Origin: Halobacillus litoralis
GTDB taxonomy: Bacteria; Bacillota; Bacilli; Bacillales; Halobacillaceae
Direction: 5' to 3'
Assembly (NCBI RefSeq): GCF_020524085.2
Contig: NZ_CP129016.1
Span: 2,846,001-2,910,000, forward strand
DNA length: 64,000 nucleotides
The notes beneath the pieces were generated by a model, which saw only the letters and a program-made list of their open reading frames with translations, searched no databases and was not told the origin of the DNA. A program made the translations under genes and the position numbers. This document shows, piece by piece, positions 17,182-25,644 of this stretch. Position 1 is the first letter of the stretch, and each line of letters begins with the position of its first letter.

Positions 17182-17238
17182 CCTCCTTAGTTTTGGTATC
17201 GCGGGAGTTTACGAACCGCGGGTAAATAGAACCAACAG
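17182..17238 (-). promoter_or_regulatory. Structured leader, candidate preQ1-type riboswitch
   Basis: Between the predicted start of transcription and the start codon, the minus strand reads GTTGGTTCTATTTACCC, then a CGCGG/CCGCG hairpin, then ACCAAAACTAAGGAGG. TTGGT can pair with ACCAA, and the A-rich AAAACTAAGG 3' end overlaps the ribosome site, as in class I preQ1 switches that control translation. GGTTCTA...ACCC also recalls their conserved 5' part. The extra hairpin is not standard, so this is inference from shape and context. Confidence 0.45.
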
Positions 17239-17244
17239 CGATCC

Positions 17245-17273
17245 ATTATACGACGGTACGAGCCATTTGACAA
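17245..17273 (-). promoter_or_regulatory. Promoter of the queuosine precursor transporter operon
   Basis: On the minus strand TTGTCA (17268-17273), a 17-bp spacer and a perfect TATAAT (17245-17250), about 70 bp before the start codon. Confidence 0.8.
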
Positions 17274-17344
17274 GAATGATTTCTCTTATTCAATAATATG
17301 GCAGGTTTCTTGAATACTATGTTTCATGGCTTTTATTGAGTGGA

Positions 17345-17465
17345 TGGGGGCTACGGAGAATAGCACGCTTTCCGCGGGAGCGCGGTGAGCCTCCTCGGAC
17401 TACGTCCTGTGGGGTCTCACCCTGCACTTTTTTCCCGCAGGAGTCTCGCTATTCCCCTCCGCCCC
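17345..17465 (+). repeat. Bacillaceae-type palindromic repeat element, copy 1
   Basis: About 120 bp whose ends pair imperfectly (GGGG..ACGGAGAATAGC with GCTATTCCCCTCCGCCCC) around a core containing CTTTCCGCGGGAGCG, GTGAGCCTCCTCGG, CCTGTGGGGTCTCACC and CCCGCAGGAGTCTCGC. It is GC-rich against its surroundings. I recall similar sequences scattered through many Bacillaceae genomes; the function is unknown. Open frames across it are not credible genes. Confidence 0.75.
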
Positions 17466-17658
17466 TTTACCATGGAAGATTCTCGAATCCACTACTGCAA
17501 AAATCAGCTTGTATGGTTGAGGGAAGTGGATGATATCAACTCTTCCAAGTGGCATTTAGAACGTAAATGCTTGATACAGAGCTCTTTATGCCTGATTAGG
17601 AGGGACGAGTGGGATCCCTACTTCTTTGTAAAGGGGTTCGTTTTTCCTTACATGAGAT

Positions 17659-17781
17659 GGGGTGGTTGGGAAGCTGCGAGACTCCCGTGGGAGAAAGGAG
17701 ATAGGCGAGATCCCACAGGGCTTTAGCCCGAGGAAGCTCGCCACTCCCCCACAGGAAAGCGAGTAGCTTCCCAGCCACCCC
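17659..17781 (-). repeat. Bacillaceae-type palindromic repeat element, copy 2 (inverted)
   Basis: Read on the minus strand it follows copy 1 block by block: CGCTTTCC, GCGAGCTTCCTCGG, CCTGTGGGATCTCGCC, CCCACGGGAGTCTCGC, with pairing ends GGGGTGGCTGGGAAGCT and AGCTTCCCAACCACCCC. The two copies share the core but have different terminal arms that each still pair, which points to selection on structure. The gap 17466-17658 between them holds nothing I can name. Confidence 0.75.
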
Positions 17782-17903
17782 TGACTCTCATTATGGCAAA
17801 CGAAACCCGAAAGCACCTCGAAACTGAATCTTAAACAATAGGGAGCTAATCTTGAATATTGAGTGTGGGAGATATAAGGCTTGTTAGTCTTTAGAGGGAA
17901 AAG

Positions 17904-17933
17904 AAAAAGCAATCTCCGGAGAGATTGCTTTTT
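17904..17933 (-). terminator. Terminator after the first cold-shock gene
   Basis: AAAAAGCAATCTC-cgga-GAGATTGCTTTTT. Confidence 0.9.
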
Positions 17934-17943
17934 GATGATTCAT

Positions 17944-18144
17944 CTATTCTTTCACAACGTTCGCAGCTTGTGGGCCGCGGTCGCCTTCTACGATTTCGAA
18001 AGTAACGGCTTGTCCTTCTTCTAGAGATTTGAAGCCTTCTTCATGGATAGCAGAGAAGTGTACGAATACGTCGTTTCCACCCTCAACTTGAATGAAACCG
18101 AAACCTTTTTCTGCATTGAACCATTTAACTGTACCATTTTGCAT
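17944..18144 (-). CDS. Cold-shock protein (CspA/CspB family), copy 1
   Basis: A 66-residue single-stranded nucleic acid chaperone. It contains RNP1 (KGFGFIQV) and RNP2 (VFVHFSAI) motifs of the five-stranded OB barrel, preceded by [11 protein letters not shown]. It binds mRNA and melts hairpins, acting in cold adaptation and transcription antitermination in relatives. AGGAGG precedes the ATG. Its ~150-nt leader carries a strong promoter and an intrinsic-terminator-like hairpin, so autoregulated attenuation is possible. It is a near-duplicate of the gene at 47628. Confidence 0.96.
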   Translation of the reverse strand: MQNGTVKWFNAEKGFGFIQVEGGNDVFVHFSAIHEEGFKSLEEGQAVTFEIVEGDRGPQAANVVKE

Positions 18145-18200
18145 GATTTGTTCCTCCTAAATCTTGCACGTAAAACGTGTAAATTACAAATATCAGACCG

Positions 18201-18252
18201 AAAAAACCTCATAGAAGCACGGAACGATAAATTCCGAAGCACTTCTATGAGG
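18201..18252 (-). promoter_or_regulatory. Terminator-like hairpin in the csp leader (putative attenuator)
   Basis: On the minus strand CCTCATAGAAG (18242-18252) pairs perfectly with CTTCTATGAGG (18207-18217), with an inner CGGAA/TTCCG stem, and is followed by TTTTTT (18201-18206). It lies inside the 5' untranslated region, about 57 nt before the csp start codon. Confidence 0.7.
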
Positions 18253-18298
18253 AGTTACCTGTCATTTATGTTTCCGATCATGTTATTTGCTTAACCCA

Positions 18299-18327
18299 AA
18301 TATATCGTATGTAAAAAGGTGCGTCAA
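18299..18327 (-). promoter_or_regulatory. Promoter of the first cold-shock gene
   Basis: On the minus strand TTGACG (18322-18327), a 17-bp spacer, TATATT (18299-18304). The predicted leader is about 150 nt. Confidence 0.75.
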
Positions 18328-18445
18328 CAACCTGATTCTAATAAATTTCAACAACTTGTAACCGCTTCCCAGAATGGAATACTATAACTCACAACAAGAG
18401 TCAGGTACAATGATAAAAGATACATAAGGAAAGGAAAGATTTTCA

Positions 18446-20116
18446 ATGAAATCCGATATAGAAATCGCTTTGGAAGCTAATATGAAACCAATCCATCAGA
18501 TAGCAGAACAGTTAAATTTATCAGAGGAAGACTGGGAACCTTATGGGCATTATAAGGCTAAATTGTCGGACCAACTATTGAATAAACTCTCGGATCGGAA
18601 AAAAGGGAAAATCATCTTAACGACTTCAATCAACCCGACACCGGCAGGAGAAGGAAAGTCCACAGTAACGGTCGGTTTGGGGCAAGCCTTGAACAGGATG
18701 AATCAACGCGCTGTGATCGCCCTGAGAGAGCCTTCCCTCGGGCCTACGATGGGAATTAAGGGTGGAGCAGCGGGAGGGGGATACTCCCAAGTTGTACCGA
18801 TGCAGGATATCAACCTGCACTTTACCGGCGATATCCATGCCATTACATCAGCTAATAACGCACTTTCTGCTTTTATCGACAATCACATTCACCAAGGAAA
18901 TGAACTAAACATCGATCCGCGAAGAGTTTCATGGAAGCGTGTAATGGATTTAAATGACAGGGCTTTACGGGAAGTCATTGTAGGCCTTGGTGGCCCTGTG
19001 AAAGGAGTTCCGAGAGAAGATGGCTTTAACATCACCGTTGCTTCAGAAATTATGGCTATTCTTTGTTTAGCGAAAGATCTTGCAGACATGAAGCAAAGAC
19101 TTGCTGAAATTGTCATTGGATACACCTATGACAAAAAGCCAGTTCAAGTGAAACAACTGGGAGTAGAAGGGGCGTTGACACTTCTTTTGAAGGACGCGAT
19201 CAAACCAAATCTTGTCCAGACCATTGAGAATACACCAGCAATTATTCATGGAGGGCCATTTGCGAATATTGCTCACGGATGTAACAGTGTGATGGCTACA
19301 AACTTAGCTGCCAAACTTGGTGATTATGTGGTGACAGAAGCTGGTTTCGGAGCAGACCTTGGAGCAGAGAAGTTTTTGGATATTAAAACGAGAGCAGGCG
19401 ACTTAGAACCTGATGCAGTCGTCATCGTAGCTACAATAAGAGCATTAAAAATGCATGGAGGTATGGAGAAAGGGGTGCTTGGGAGTGAAAACGTGGAAGC
19501 ACTAAAGGATGGGATTGGAAATTTGAAGAAGCATATGGAAACTATCCAGCAGTATGAACTTCCTTTTGTTGTAGCGATCAACCAGTTCCCTTCAGATACA
19601 GAACAGGAAATTGACTTTCTCACTCGATGGTGCGAAGAGCAAGGAGTCGAAGTATCCCTAACTAACGTTTTTGCTGAAGGCGGCCAAGGTGGTATGGACC
19701 TGGCAGAGAAAGTAATGAGTGTTTGTGAGAAGAAAACCGCTCCGATGAAGTATATTTACGAATTGGAAGATTCGATAGAAGAAAAGATACGTAAAATTGC
19801 GACGAAAGTTTATGGAGCTGAAGGTGTCGAGTTTTCATCAAAAGCTGAGAAGCAGATGCGCCAACTGAGAGAGCTTGGTTATGGAGAGCTTCCTGTTTGT
19901 ATGGCTAAAACTCAATATTCTTTATCTGATGATCCTAAAAAGCTTGGACGACCGCAAAACTTCAGGGTAACCGTCAGAGAGATCTACCCATCAATAGGAG
20001 CCGGTTTCATGGTCGCTCTAACAGGAGACGTCATGACCATGCCAGGGTTGCCTAAACAGCCTGCTGCTTTACGGATGGATGTAGATGACAAAGGCATCAT
20101 CCATGGTTTATTCTGA
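18446..20116 (+). CDS. fhs: Formate--tetrahydrofolate ligase
   Basis: ATP-dependent synthesis of 10-formyl-THF from formate and THF, feeding purine and fMet synthesis. The 556-residue length is standard. The nucleotide-binding loop [15 protein letters not shown] lies near residue 65; other family blocks are [58 protein letters not shown] and the C-terminal PGLPKQPAA. The ATG follows AAAGGAAAG. It appears to be a single-gene unit. Confidence 0.97.
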   Translation: MKSDIEIALEANMKPIHQIAEQLNLSEEDWEPYGHYKAKLSDQLLNKLSDRKKGKIILTTSINPTPAGEGKSTVTVGLGQALNRMNQRAVIALREPSLGPTMGIKGGAAGGGYSQVVPMQDINLHFTGDIHAITSANNALSAFIDNHIHQGNELNIDPRRVSWKRVMDLNDRALREVIVGLGGPVKGVPREDGFNITVASEIMAILCLAKDLADMKQRLAEIVIGYTYDKKPVQVKQLGVEGALTLLLKDAIKPNLVQTIENTPAIIHGGPFANIAHGCNSVMATNLAAKLGDYVVTEAGFGADLGAEKFLDIKTRAGDLEPDAVVIVATIRALKMHGGMEKGVLGSENVEALKDGIGNLKKHMETIQQYELPFVVAINQFPSDTEQEIDFLTRWCEEQGVEVSLTNVFAEGGQGGMDLAEKVMSVCEKKTAPMKYIYELEDSIEEKIRKIATKVYGAEGVEFSSKAEKQMRQLRELGYGELPVCMAKTQYSLSDDPKKLGRPQNFRVTVREIYPSIGAGFMVALTGDVMTMPGLPKQPAALRMDVDDKGIIHGLF

Positions 20117-20223
20117 TACAAAGCTCGGTGATGATCTGCTATAATCATTCAAGTCGACCATTATTCATGGGTTTGAATCGAAAAGGAGAAGAAACGGTTT
20201 TATAGAAGGTAAGGGGGCTTAAA

Positions 20224-21078
20224 GTGACAATACGCATTGGTTTGACAGGATGGGGAGATCATCCTGCCCTTTATTCCGACAAGACGAGATCCGAGGAGAA
20301 ATTATCCACGTATGCTTCGCATTTTCCTGTAGTTGAAGTGGACACAGCCTTTTATGCAATTCAGCCAGTTTCCCGTTATGAGAAATGGTTGAAAGAAACG
20401 CCTGCGTCCTTTTCATTTGTCATAAAAGCATTTCAACAGTTGACCGGTCATGACCGAGAATCAAGGACGGTGCAGGAAGCGAAGGATTTAATGAAGCGTT
20501 ACGAAGAATCCATCCAGCCTGTATGGGAAAGCGGACAAGTGTATGCTCTCTTATTTCAATTTCCACCGTGGTTTGATGTGCGAAAAGAAAACATAAGAAA
20601 GCTGCGTTATATCCGGGAGTGGATGGAAGACTACCCATTGGCACTGGAATTTAGAAACCGCACGTGGTTTGAATCTTCCTATTATGACCAAACGCTTTCG
20701 TTCATGAAAGATCAACAATGGATCCACAGCATTTGTGACGAACCTCAGGCAGGAGAAGGCTCTGTTCCGCGAGTTCTTGAACCAACCCATCCTGAAAAGA
20801 CATTAGTACGCTTTCACGGTCGAAACATTCACGGGTGGAACAAGAATGGTCGTAAAGACTGGCGGAAAGTGCGCTTTTTGTATAGATACAATGAGGAAGA
20901 ATTACAGGAGTGGAAGGAACAGGCGTTGAAGCTCGAAGAAATAACCCCTGAAGTGACTCTTTTGTTTAACAACAATTCAGGTGGAGATGCCGCGGATAAT
21001 GCTAAACAAATGCAGGAGCTACTTAATATTAAATATGAGGATCTTAATCCACGGCAAATGGACCTTTTTAACTTTTAG
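20224..21078 (+). CDS. DUF72 family protein (YunF/YecE-like)
   Basis: A 284-residue TIM-barrel-like protein of the DUF72 family. Conserved blocks: GLTGWGDHPALY at the N-terminus, HFPVVEVDTAFYAIQP, FSFVIKAFQQLTGH, LFQFPPWF, ALEFRNRTWF and RFHGRNIHGWN. The biochemical role is unproven in the family. The start is GTG with AAGGGGG upstream. It is followed after 8 bp by the HD-domain gene and then thyA, so it probably heads that operon. Confidence 0.85.
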   Translation: MTIRIGLTGWGDHPALYSDKTRSEEKLSTYASHFPVVEVDTAFYAIQPVSRYEKWLKETPASFSFVIKAFQQLTGHDRESRTVQEAKDLMKRYEESIQPVWESGQVYALLFQFPPWFDVRKENIRKLRYIREWMEDYPLALEFRNRTWFESSYYDQTLSFMKDQQWIHSICDEPQAGEGSVPRVLEPTHPEKTLVRFHGRNIHGWNKNGRKDWRKVRFLYRYNEEELQEWKEQALKLEEITPEVTLLFNNNSGGDAADNAKQMQELLNIKYEDLNPRQMDLFNF

Positions 21079-21086
21079 GAGGCAAT

Positions 21087-21704
21087 ATGGACAAAAAGGA
21101 AGCACTGGTAGCGATAAGGCATTTCGTTTATGATTTGTTCAGCGATGATACGAGCGGGCACGATTACGTTCACATGAAACGGGTGGCCTCATGGGCAGAA
21201 TACATCGCAGAAAATGAGGGCGATGATCCTTTTTTATGCGAAGTGGCAGCCCTCCTTCATGATGTGGGAGACCATAAATTATTCTCTGATCCGGCACAGG
21301 CGATCCAACAAAGAGATGAACTCCTTTTTAGTATCGGTTTCACGGAAAATGAAGTAGATACGATTGCTGATGCGATTCAGACGGTATCTTTTTCAAAAGG
21401 AGCTGTCCCGAATTCTAGAATCGGAGAAATCATTCAAGATGCTGACAGGTTAGATGCCATAGGAGCGGTCGGCATTGCTCGAACCTTTGCATTTGGCGGG
21501 ACGATCAATCAGCCGATATATAAGGAAGGCGAAAAGGACGCCGTTGGCCATTTTTATGAAAAACTTTTGAAACTAAGAGAATTGATGCATACCGAAAGTG
21601 GAAAGCACGAAGCCGAAAGACGCCATCAATTCATGCTTCAATACTTAGAAGAGTTCTACCGTGAACAAGATTGTAGAGAGGAGACCAGCCATGTCACAGA
21701 ATGA
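21087..21704 (+). CDS. HD-domain phosphohydrolase (YpgQ-like)
   Basis: A 205-residue metal-dependent phosphohydrolase. The HD signature is in [12 protein letters not shown] near residue 55, preceded by a metal-binding His in DYVHMKRV and followed by [19 protein letters not shown]. subtilis YpgQ, the likely counterpart, is a manganese enzyme that cleaves (d)NTPs to nucleosides and triphosphate in vitro. TTAGGAGG precedes the ATG. Its end overlaps the thyA start by 14 bp, so the two are translationally coupled; nucleotide pool control fits this neighbourhood. Confidence 0.87.
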   Translation: MDKKEALVAIRHFVYDLFSDDTSGHDYVHMKRVASWAEYIAENEGDDPFLCEVAALLHDVGDHKLFSDPAQAIQQRDELLFSIGFTENEVDTIADAIQTVSFSKGAVPNSRIGEIIQDADRLDAIGAVGIARTFAFGGTINQPIYKEGEKDAVGHFYEKLLKLRELMHTESGKHEAERRHQFMLQYLEEFYREQDCREETSHVTE

Positions 21705-22650
21705 ACAAGCTTATTTAAATATGTGCGAACACGTGTTGAGAGAAGGAAACTCAAAAGAAGATCGAACAGGAACCGGTACTCTTTCTGTTTTTGGACACCA
21801 GATGCGGTTTGATCTCCAAGAAGGTTTTCCGCTCATGACCACCAAACGTGTTCCTTTTAAACTGATTGCTAGTGAACTGTTATGGTTTATAAAAGGCGAT
21901 ACGAACATTCGGTATTTATTGCAACACAAAAATAACATTTGGAACGAGTGGGCCTTTCAAAAGTGGGTGGAGAGTGAAGATTATCAAGGGCCTGACATGT
22001 CTGACTTTGGGCGCCGCAGTCAGAGGGATGAGGAGTTCAAAAAGCAATACAGCGAGCAGATGGATGTGTTCAAAGAAAGGATCCTTCATGACGATGCTTT
22101 CGCAAAAACATTCGGAGATTTAGGAGCGGTTTATGGAAAGCAGTGGAGGGAATGGAAAACAAGCAGAGGGCAAACCATCGATCAACTTCAAAATGTGGTT
22201 GAAAGCATAAAGAAAAACCCTGACTCCAGAAGACATATTGTCACCGCATGGAATCCAGAGGATGTCCCCTCTAACATGGCGTTGCCACCATGTCATGCTC
22301 TTTTTCAGTTTTATGTTGCGGATGGTAAATTATCATGTCAGCTGTATCAAAGAAGTGGAGACATTTTCTTAGGGGTGCCGTTCAATATTGCGAGCTATGC
22401 TTTGTTGACCCACCTGATCGCACATGAGTGTGGGTTGGAAGTCGGTGAATTTATTCATACTCTTGGCGATGCTCATATATACAGCAATCATATGAAGCAG
22501 ATCACTGAACAATTATCCAGAGAACCTAGATCTTTGCCTTCGATATCCTTGAACAAGGAAAAAGAAAGCATATTCGATTTCGAAATGGAGGATATTACCA
22601 TCGAGGGTTATGATCCTCATCCAAGCATAAAAGCTCCAGTAGCTGTTTAA
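21691..22650 (+). CDS. thyA: Thymidylate synthase (long ThyA type)
   Basis: Methylates dUMP to dTMP with methylene-THF. The 319-residue length and the insertion around residues 90-140 match the Lactobacillus casei-type enzymes. Motifs: [13 protein letters not shown] (phosphate and folate loop), the nucleophile Cys in [29 protein letters not shown], and [12 protein letters not shown]. The ATG at 21691 is preceded by AGAGGAGA; the earlier in-frame ATG at 21661 lies inside the HD gene without a ribosome site. dfrA follows 106 bp downstream, the classic pairing that regenerates THF. Confidence 0.96.
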   Translation: MSQNEQAYLNMCEHVLREGNSKEDRTGTGTLSVFGHQMRFDLQEGFPLMTTKRVPFKLIASELLWFIKGDTNIRYLLQHKNNIWNEWAFQKWVESEDYQGPDMSDFGRRSQRDEEFKKQYSEQMDVFKERILHDDAFAKTFGDLGAVYGKQWREWKTSRGQTIDQLQNVVESIKKNPDSRRHIVTAWNPEDVPSNMALPPCHALFQFYVADGKLSCQLYQRSGDIFLGVPFNIASYALLTHLIAHECGLEVGEFIHTLGDAHIYSNHMKQITEQLSREPRSLPSISLNKEKESIFDFEMEDITIEGYDPHPSIKAPVAV

Positions 22651-22756
22651 CTTGAAGTGAATCTTTATCGAGCTAGGAAGTTACCACTGAACTAGGCATG
22701 GTGCCATAAGTCATATACTTTCATTACTATAAATCTTAATAAAAGAGGTGTTAAGG

Positions 22757-23251
22757 ATGATTTCATTTATCTTTGCCATGGATAAAAACCGATTGATCGG
22801 AAAAGACAATGATTTGCCGTGGCATATTCCGAACGACTTTAAATTCTTCAAAGACACCACATGGGGGAAAACAATCATCATGGGAAGGAAAACATTTGAG
22901 TCTTTTCCTCAACCTCTACCTGAGCGTGAGCACGTCGTAATTACAAGCAATGAAAATTACGACCGGGAAGGGTGTACAGTGATCCATTCCATTGATGAAA
23001 TTCTTCAAATGGAGAAGAATAATCCCAATAAAGAATGGTTCGTCATTGGGGGAAGCGTCCTTTTCGAAAAAATGCTTCCTTATGCAGACCGTATGTATTT
23101 GACCTATATTGATGCGAGCTTTGATGGGGATACTTATTTTCCAGAGTATGACGAAACCGAGTGGACACTTGTTTCTGAGACGAAGGGTCTAAAAGATGAA
23201 AAGAACCCGTATGACTATTATTTCCGTACCTACGACCGGAAAAGCTCCTGA
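22757..23251 (+). CDS. dfrA: Dihydrofolate reductase
   Basis: NADPH-dependent reduction of DHF to THF. The 164 residues show IFAMDKNRLIGKDNDLPWHIPND (catalytic Asp in the helix after PWH), MGRKTFESF, VVITSNENY and the cofactor loop VIGGSVLFEKMLPYADRMYLTYID. AAGAGGTG precedes ATG 22757. It follows thyA and overlaps the mobA start by one base (TGATG), indicating translational coupling. Confidence 0.96.
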   Translation: MISFIFAMDKNRLIGKDNDLPWHIPNDFKFFKDTTWGKTIIMGRKTFESFPQPLPEREHVVITSNENYDREGCTVIHSIDEILQMEKNNPNKEWFVIGGSVLFEKMLPYADRMYLTYIDASFDGDTYFPEYDETEWTLVSETKGLKDEKNPYDYYFRTYDRKSS

Positions 23252-23850
23252 TGCAACATAAGCATTTGTGTGGAGTGGTCCTCAATGGTGGAGGATCGAC
23301 AAGAATGGGAACCGCTAAGTCCTCCTTGGCTTTCGGTTCTATGACCTCACTGGAGTTGATTGCATCGACTTTATCAAGAGTGACCGACACCATCGTAGTG
23401 AATCAGAATGAAGGAAATAACGTTCCATACCCGGTCGTCGAAGACATTTACGAAGATGCAGGCCCACTTGCTGGATTGCATGCGGTCATGAAAGAAAAAA
23501 AAGCCACATGGTTTGTCATGGCCGCATGTGACACTCCTTTTGTCAGCGAGAAGGTTTATCATCACTTGATCCAAGAGGCGGATGAATCAGTGGATGCGGT
23601 GATTCCGATCTATGAGGGACGATATCAACCGATATCCGGAGTGTATCATCACCGGATTTTAGACAAACTGGAGTCTTATCTATCTCAAGGCGGCAGGAAA
23701 GTCCTAGGGCTGTTTGATGATATAAAGGTCAAAGAACTGTCCACTTACCCTGGCATCGATCAAGAAAAGGTTTCCATGCACTTTTTTAATATGAACACCC
23801 CAGGGGAATACACGAGAGCAAGAGAGTTGTTTAAAAAGTGGAAGAGGTAG
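23251..23850 (+). CDS. mobA: Molybdenum cofactor guanylyltransferase
   Basis: Transfers GMP to molybdopterin. The 199-residue Rossmann-like nucleotidyltransferase shows the nucleotide motif LNGGGSTRMG (usual LAGGxSxRMG), the conserved lysine in GTAKSSLAF, EDAGPLAGLHAVM, the metal Asp in MAACDTPFVS, and NMNTPGEYTRA. It is coupled to dfrA by a TGATG overlap. No other moco gene is nearby, so it may sit apart from the main cluster. Confidence 0.9.
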   Translation: MQHKHLCGVVLNGGGSTRMGTAKSSLAFGSMTSLELIASTLSRVTDTIVVNQNEGNNVPYPVVEDIYEDAGPLAGLHAVMKEKKATWFVMAACDTPFVSEKVYHHLIQEADESVDAVIPIYEGRYQPISGVYHHRILDKLESYLSQGGRKVLGLFDDIKVKELSTYPGIDQEKVSMHFFNMNTPGEYTRARELFKKWKR

Positions 23851-23981
23851 AGACAATAGAATACAACGCATGGTATGATAGGGAAGATAAAGATGGTAAT
23901 AATTTTAGGTGAAGTTGTTTCTTTTCTTTGTCTACTCTTGTAAAATGGATATAAAGTACGTGTTGAAGGCGGTGAATGGAC

Positions 23982-24158
23982 ATGCTGTCAAGTATCGGAA
24001 TACCAGGTCTGATTTTGATTTTGACGATTGCGTTAGTCATTTTCGGCCCGAAAAAATTGCCTGAAATCGGAAAGGCTGCTGGAGAAACGTTAAAAGAATT
24101 CAAAAATTCTGCTCGTGAACTTACAAGTGACTCTAGTGAAGAAAAAACGAACAAATAA
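23982..24158 (+). CDS. tatA: Twin-arginine translocase subunit TatA, copy 1
   Basis: A 58-residue membrane protein: one N-terminal helix ([17 protein letters not shown]), the [20 protein letters not shown] hinge and amphipathic helix, then an acidic/Lys tail. This is the TatA/E layout that forms the translocation assembly. I chose ATG 23982 because AAGGCGGTG lies about 8 nt upstream. It is followed after 46 bp by a second TatA and then TatC. Confidence 0.92.
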   Translation: MLSSIGIPGLILILTIALVIFGPKKLPEIGKAAGETLKEFKNSARELTSDSSEEKTNK

Positions 24159-24204
24159 CATAAGCACAAATTTTTAAAAGACATAATTAATGGAGTGATT
24201 GACC

Positions 24205-24393
24205 ATGTTATCAAGCATTGGTGTACCAGGTCTCATTCTGATCTTAATCATCGCACTTGTCGTTTTTGGTCCTTCTAAACTTCCTGAAATCGGGAAAGCA
24301 TTTGGAAGCTCCCTTAAGGAATTTAAGAAAGCAACAGGCGACATTATGTCTGATGATGAAAGCAGTAAGTCAGAAAAGAAAACCAAAGAATAA
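24205..24393 (+). CDS. tatA: Twin-arginine translocase subunit TatA, copy 2
   Basis: A 62-residue paralogue of the preceding gene: [41 protein letters not shown], acidic/Lys tail. Two adjacent TatA proteins serving one TatC suggest different complex stoichiometries or recent duplication. ATG 24205 has TGGAGTG upstream. A terminator-like hairpin separates it from tatC. Confidence 0.92.
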   Translation: MLSSIGVPGLILILIIALVVFGPSKLPEIGKAFGSSLKEFKKATGDIMSDDESSKSEKKTKE

Positions 24394-24400
24394 AATGAAT

Positions 24401-24439
24401 AAAGAAGGTGTAAGGGGTTTTCCCTTACATCTTCTTTTT
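24401..24439 (+). terminator. Terminator-like hairpin between tatA2 and tatC
   Basis: AAAGAAGGTGTAAGGG-gttt-TCCCTTACATCTTCTTTTT. It may set the tatA:tatC ratio by partial termination. Confidence 0.8.
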
Positions 24440-24471
24440 GTCAGGCTCCTATCAGCCTGGAGGTGAATGTA

Positions 24472-25227
24472 GTGTCAGAACAAAAAATAACTCAGGATAT
24501 CGAAATGAATGTGACCGATCACTTGAGCGAGTTGCGTAAACGCGTTTTATGGACGTTAGCTTTTTTTATCACTTTCTTCATTGTCGGTTTTATCTATGTT
24601 GAAAAAATACAGATATTCTTTATTAAAGATTTACCTTTTGAATTGAATATGACGAGTCCAGGTGAAATCATATGGATTATTTTCACAATAGCAAGCCTAG
24701 TAGCAATTGTAGGAACTTTGCCCATTTTATCGCTGCAGATATGGCTATTCGTCAAACCCGCTTTAACACCTAAAGAGCGGCGGGTTTCGCTTTCATATGT
24801 ACCCGCGATCTTTTTACTTTTCCTTGCGGGGCTCACTTTTGGTTACATCGTATTTGTTCAGCTGATCCTGCCTTTTCTCTTGTCTCTCAATAATGGAATG
24901 TTCAATGAAATTTATACGGTGGAGCGTTATTTCCGATTTCTATTCAGAGTAACGATTCCTTTTGCGGTTCTATTTGAAATCCCCATCCTCATCATGTTCT
25001 TGACGAGTCTCGGGATCGTGAATCCCGTCTTTCTTGTGAAAGTACGTAAGTATGCGTATTTTATCTTGATCATTATCGGAACGATCATCTCCCCACCGGA
25101 TTTCATCTTGCAATTGGTTGTTGCAGTTCCTTTGATTCTTTTGTATGAGGTAAGCATCATCCTATCGAGGATCGTTTATCGTAAGAAACTTCAAAATCAC
25201 AGGGAATTCATGGAATCTGATGATTAG
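24472..25227 (+). CDS. tatC: Sec-independent translocase subunit TatC
   Basis: Polytopic membrane receptor for twin-arginine signal peptides. 251 residues with six hydrophobic helices; the cytoplasmic N-terminal motif DHLSELRKRVLW and the loop FVKPALTPKERR match TatC, and the later segment FEIPILIMFLTSLGIV is typical. GTG 24472 is preferred because CTGGAGGTGA lies about 7 nt before it; GTG 24463 would fall inside that site. It ends in a clean terminator. Confidence 0.93.
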   Translation: MSEQKITQDIEMNVTDHLSELRKRVLWTLAFFITFFIVGFIYVEKIQIFFIKDLPFELNMTSPGEIIWIIFTIASLVAIVGTLPILSLQIWLFVKPALTPKERRVSLSYVPAIFLLFLAGLTFGYIVFVQLILPFLLSLNNGMFNEIYTVERYFRFLFRVTIPFAVLFEIPILIMFLTSLGIVNPVFLVKVRKYAYFILIIIGTIISPPDFILQLVVAVPLILLYEVSIILSRIVYRKKLQNHREFMESDD

Positions 25228-25259
25228 AGGTAGTCAATAAATAACGAGGCACTTGATCG

Positions 25260-25288
25260 GCCCAGAGATACACATCTCTGGGCTTTTT
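25260..25288 (+). terminator. Terminator after tatC
   Basis: GCCCAGAGAT-acac-ATCTCTGGGCTTTTT. Confidence 0.88.
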
Positions 25289-25410
25289 ATTTGAAGTTTT
25301 TCTTCAATTTGCTAAATAGACCTGTTCTCTGTTTTGCAATAATATCTTTTGCTGTAAAGGCCGGAACATGATAAAAATAATGTAGGAATATGCGAGGAGG
25401 AACAGAACGA

Positions 25411-25629
25411 ATGAGATCTTTTTACCACTACATGATGAGATATAGAGGGAACAAGAAAAATAATGATGAAAAGCAACTCGCTGAATGGATGTTCGATGAC
25501 CACAGTTTTCCAAAACAGGCAAAATCTTATGATGAGATTAGCTCCTATTTAGAGTGGAATGCACCATTCCCTTCAGCTTTATCCGTTTTCGATCAATTAT
25601 ATGAGAAATACAAAATAGAAGAAGAGTAA
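25411..25629 (+). CDS. yozE: YozE family protein (UPF0346)
   Basis: A 72-residue soluble helical protein with the family signature SFYHYMMRYRG, then DDHSFPKQAKSYDEISSYLEWN. The function is unknown. ATG 25411 is preceded by GAGGAGGAAC. It lies 15 bp before sbcD on the same strand. Confidence 0.85.
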   Translation: MRSFYHYMMRYRGNKKNNDEKQLAEWMFDDHSFPKQAKSYDEISSYLEWNAPFPSALSVFDQLYEKYKIEEE

Positions 25630-25644
25630 AAGAGAGGTGAATCC

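Noticed and set aside
17336..17912. Several 60-113 codon frames on both strands
   Set aside because: They cover the palindromic repeat elements and owe their openness to GC-rich symmetry.
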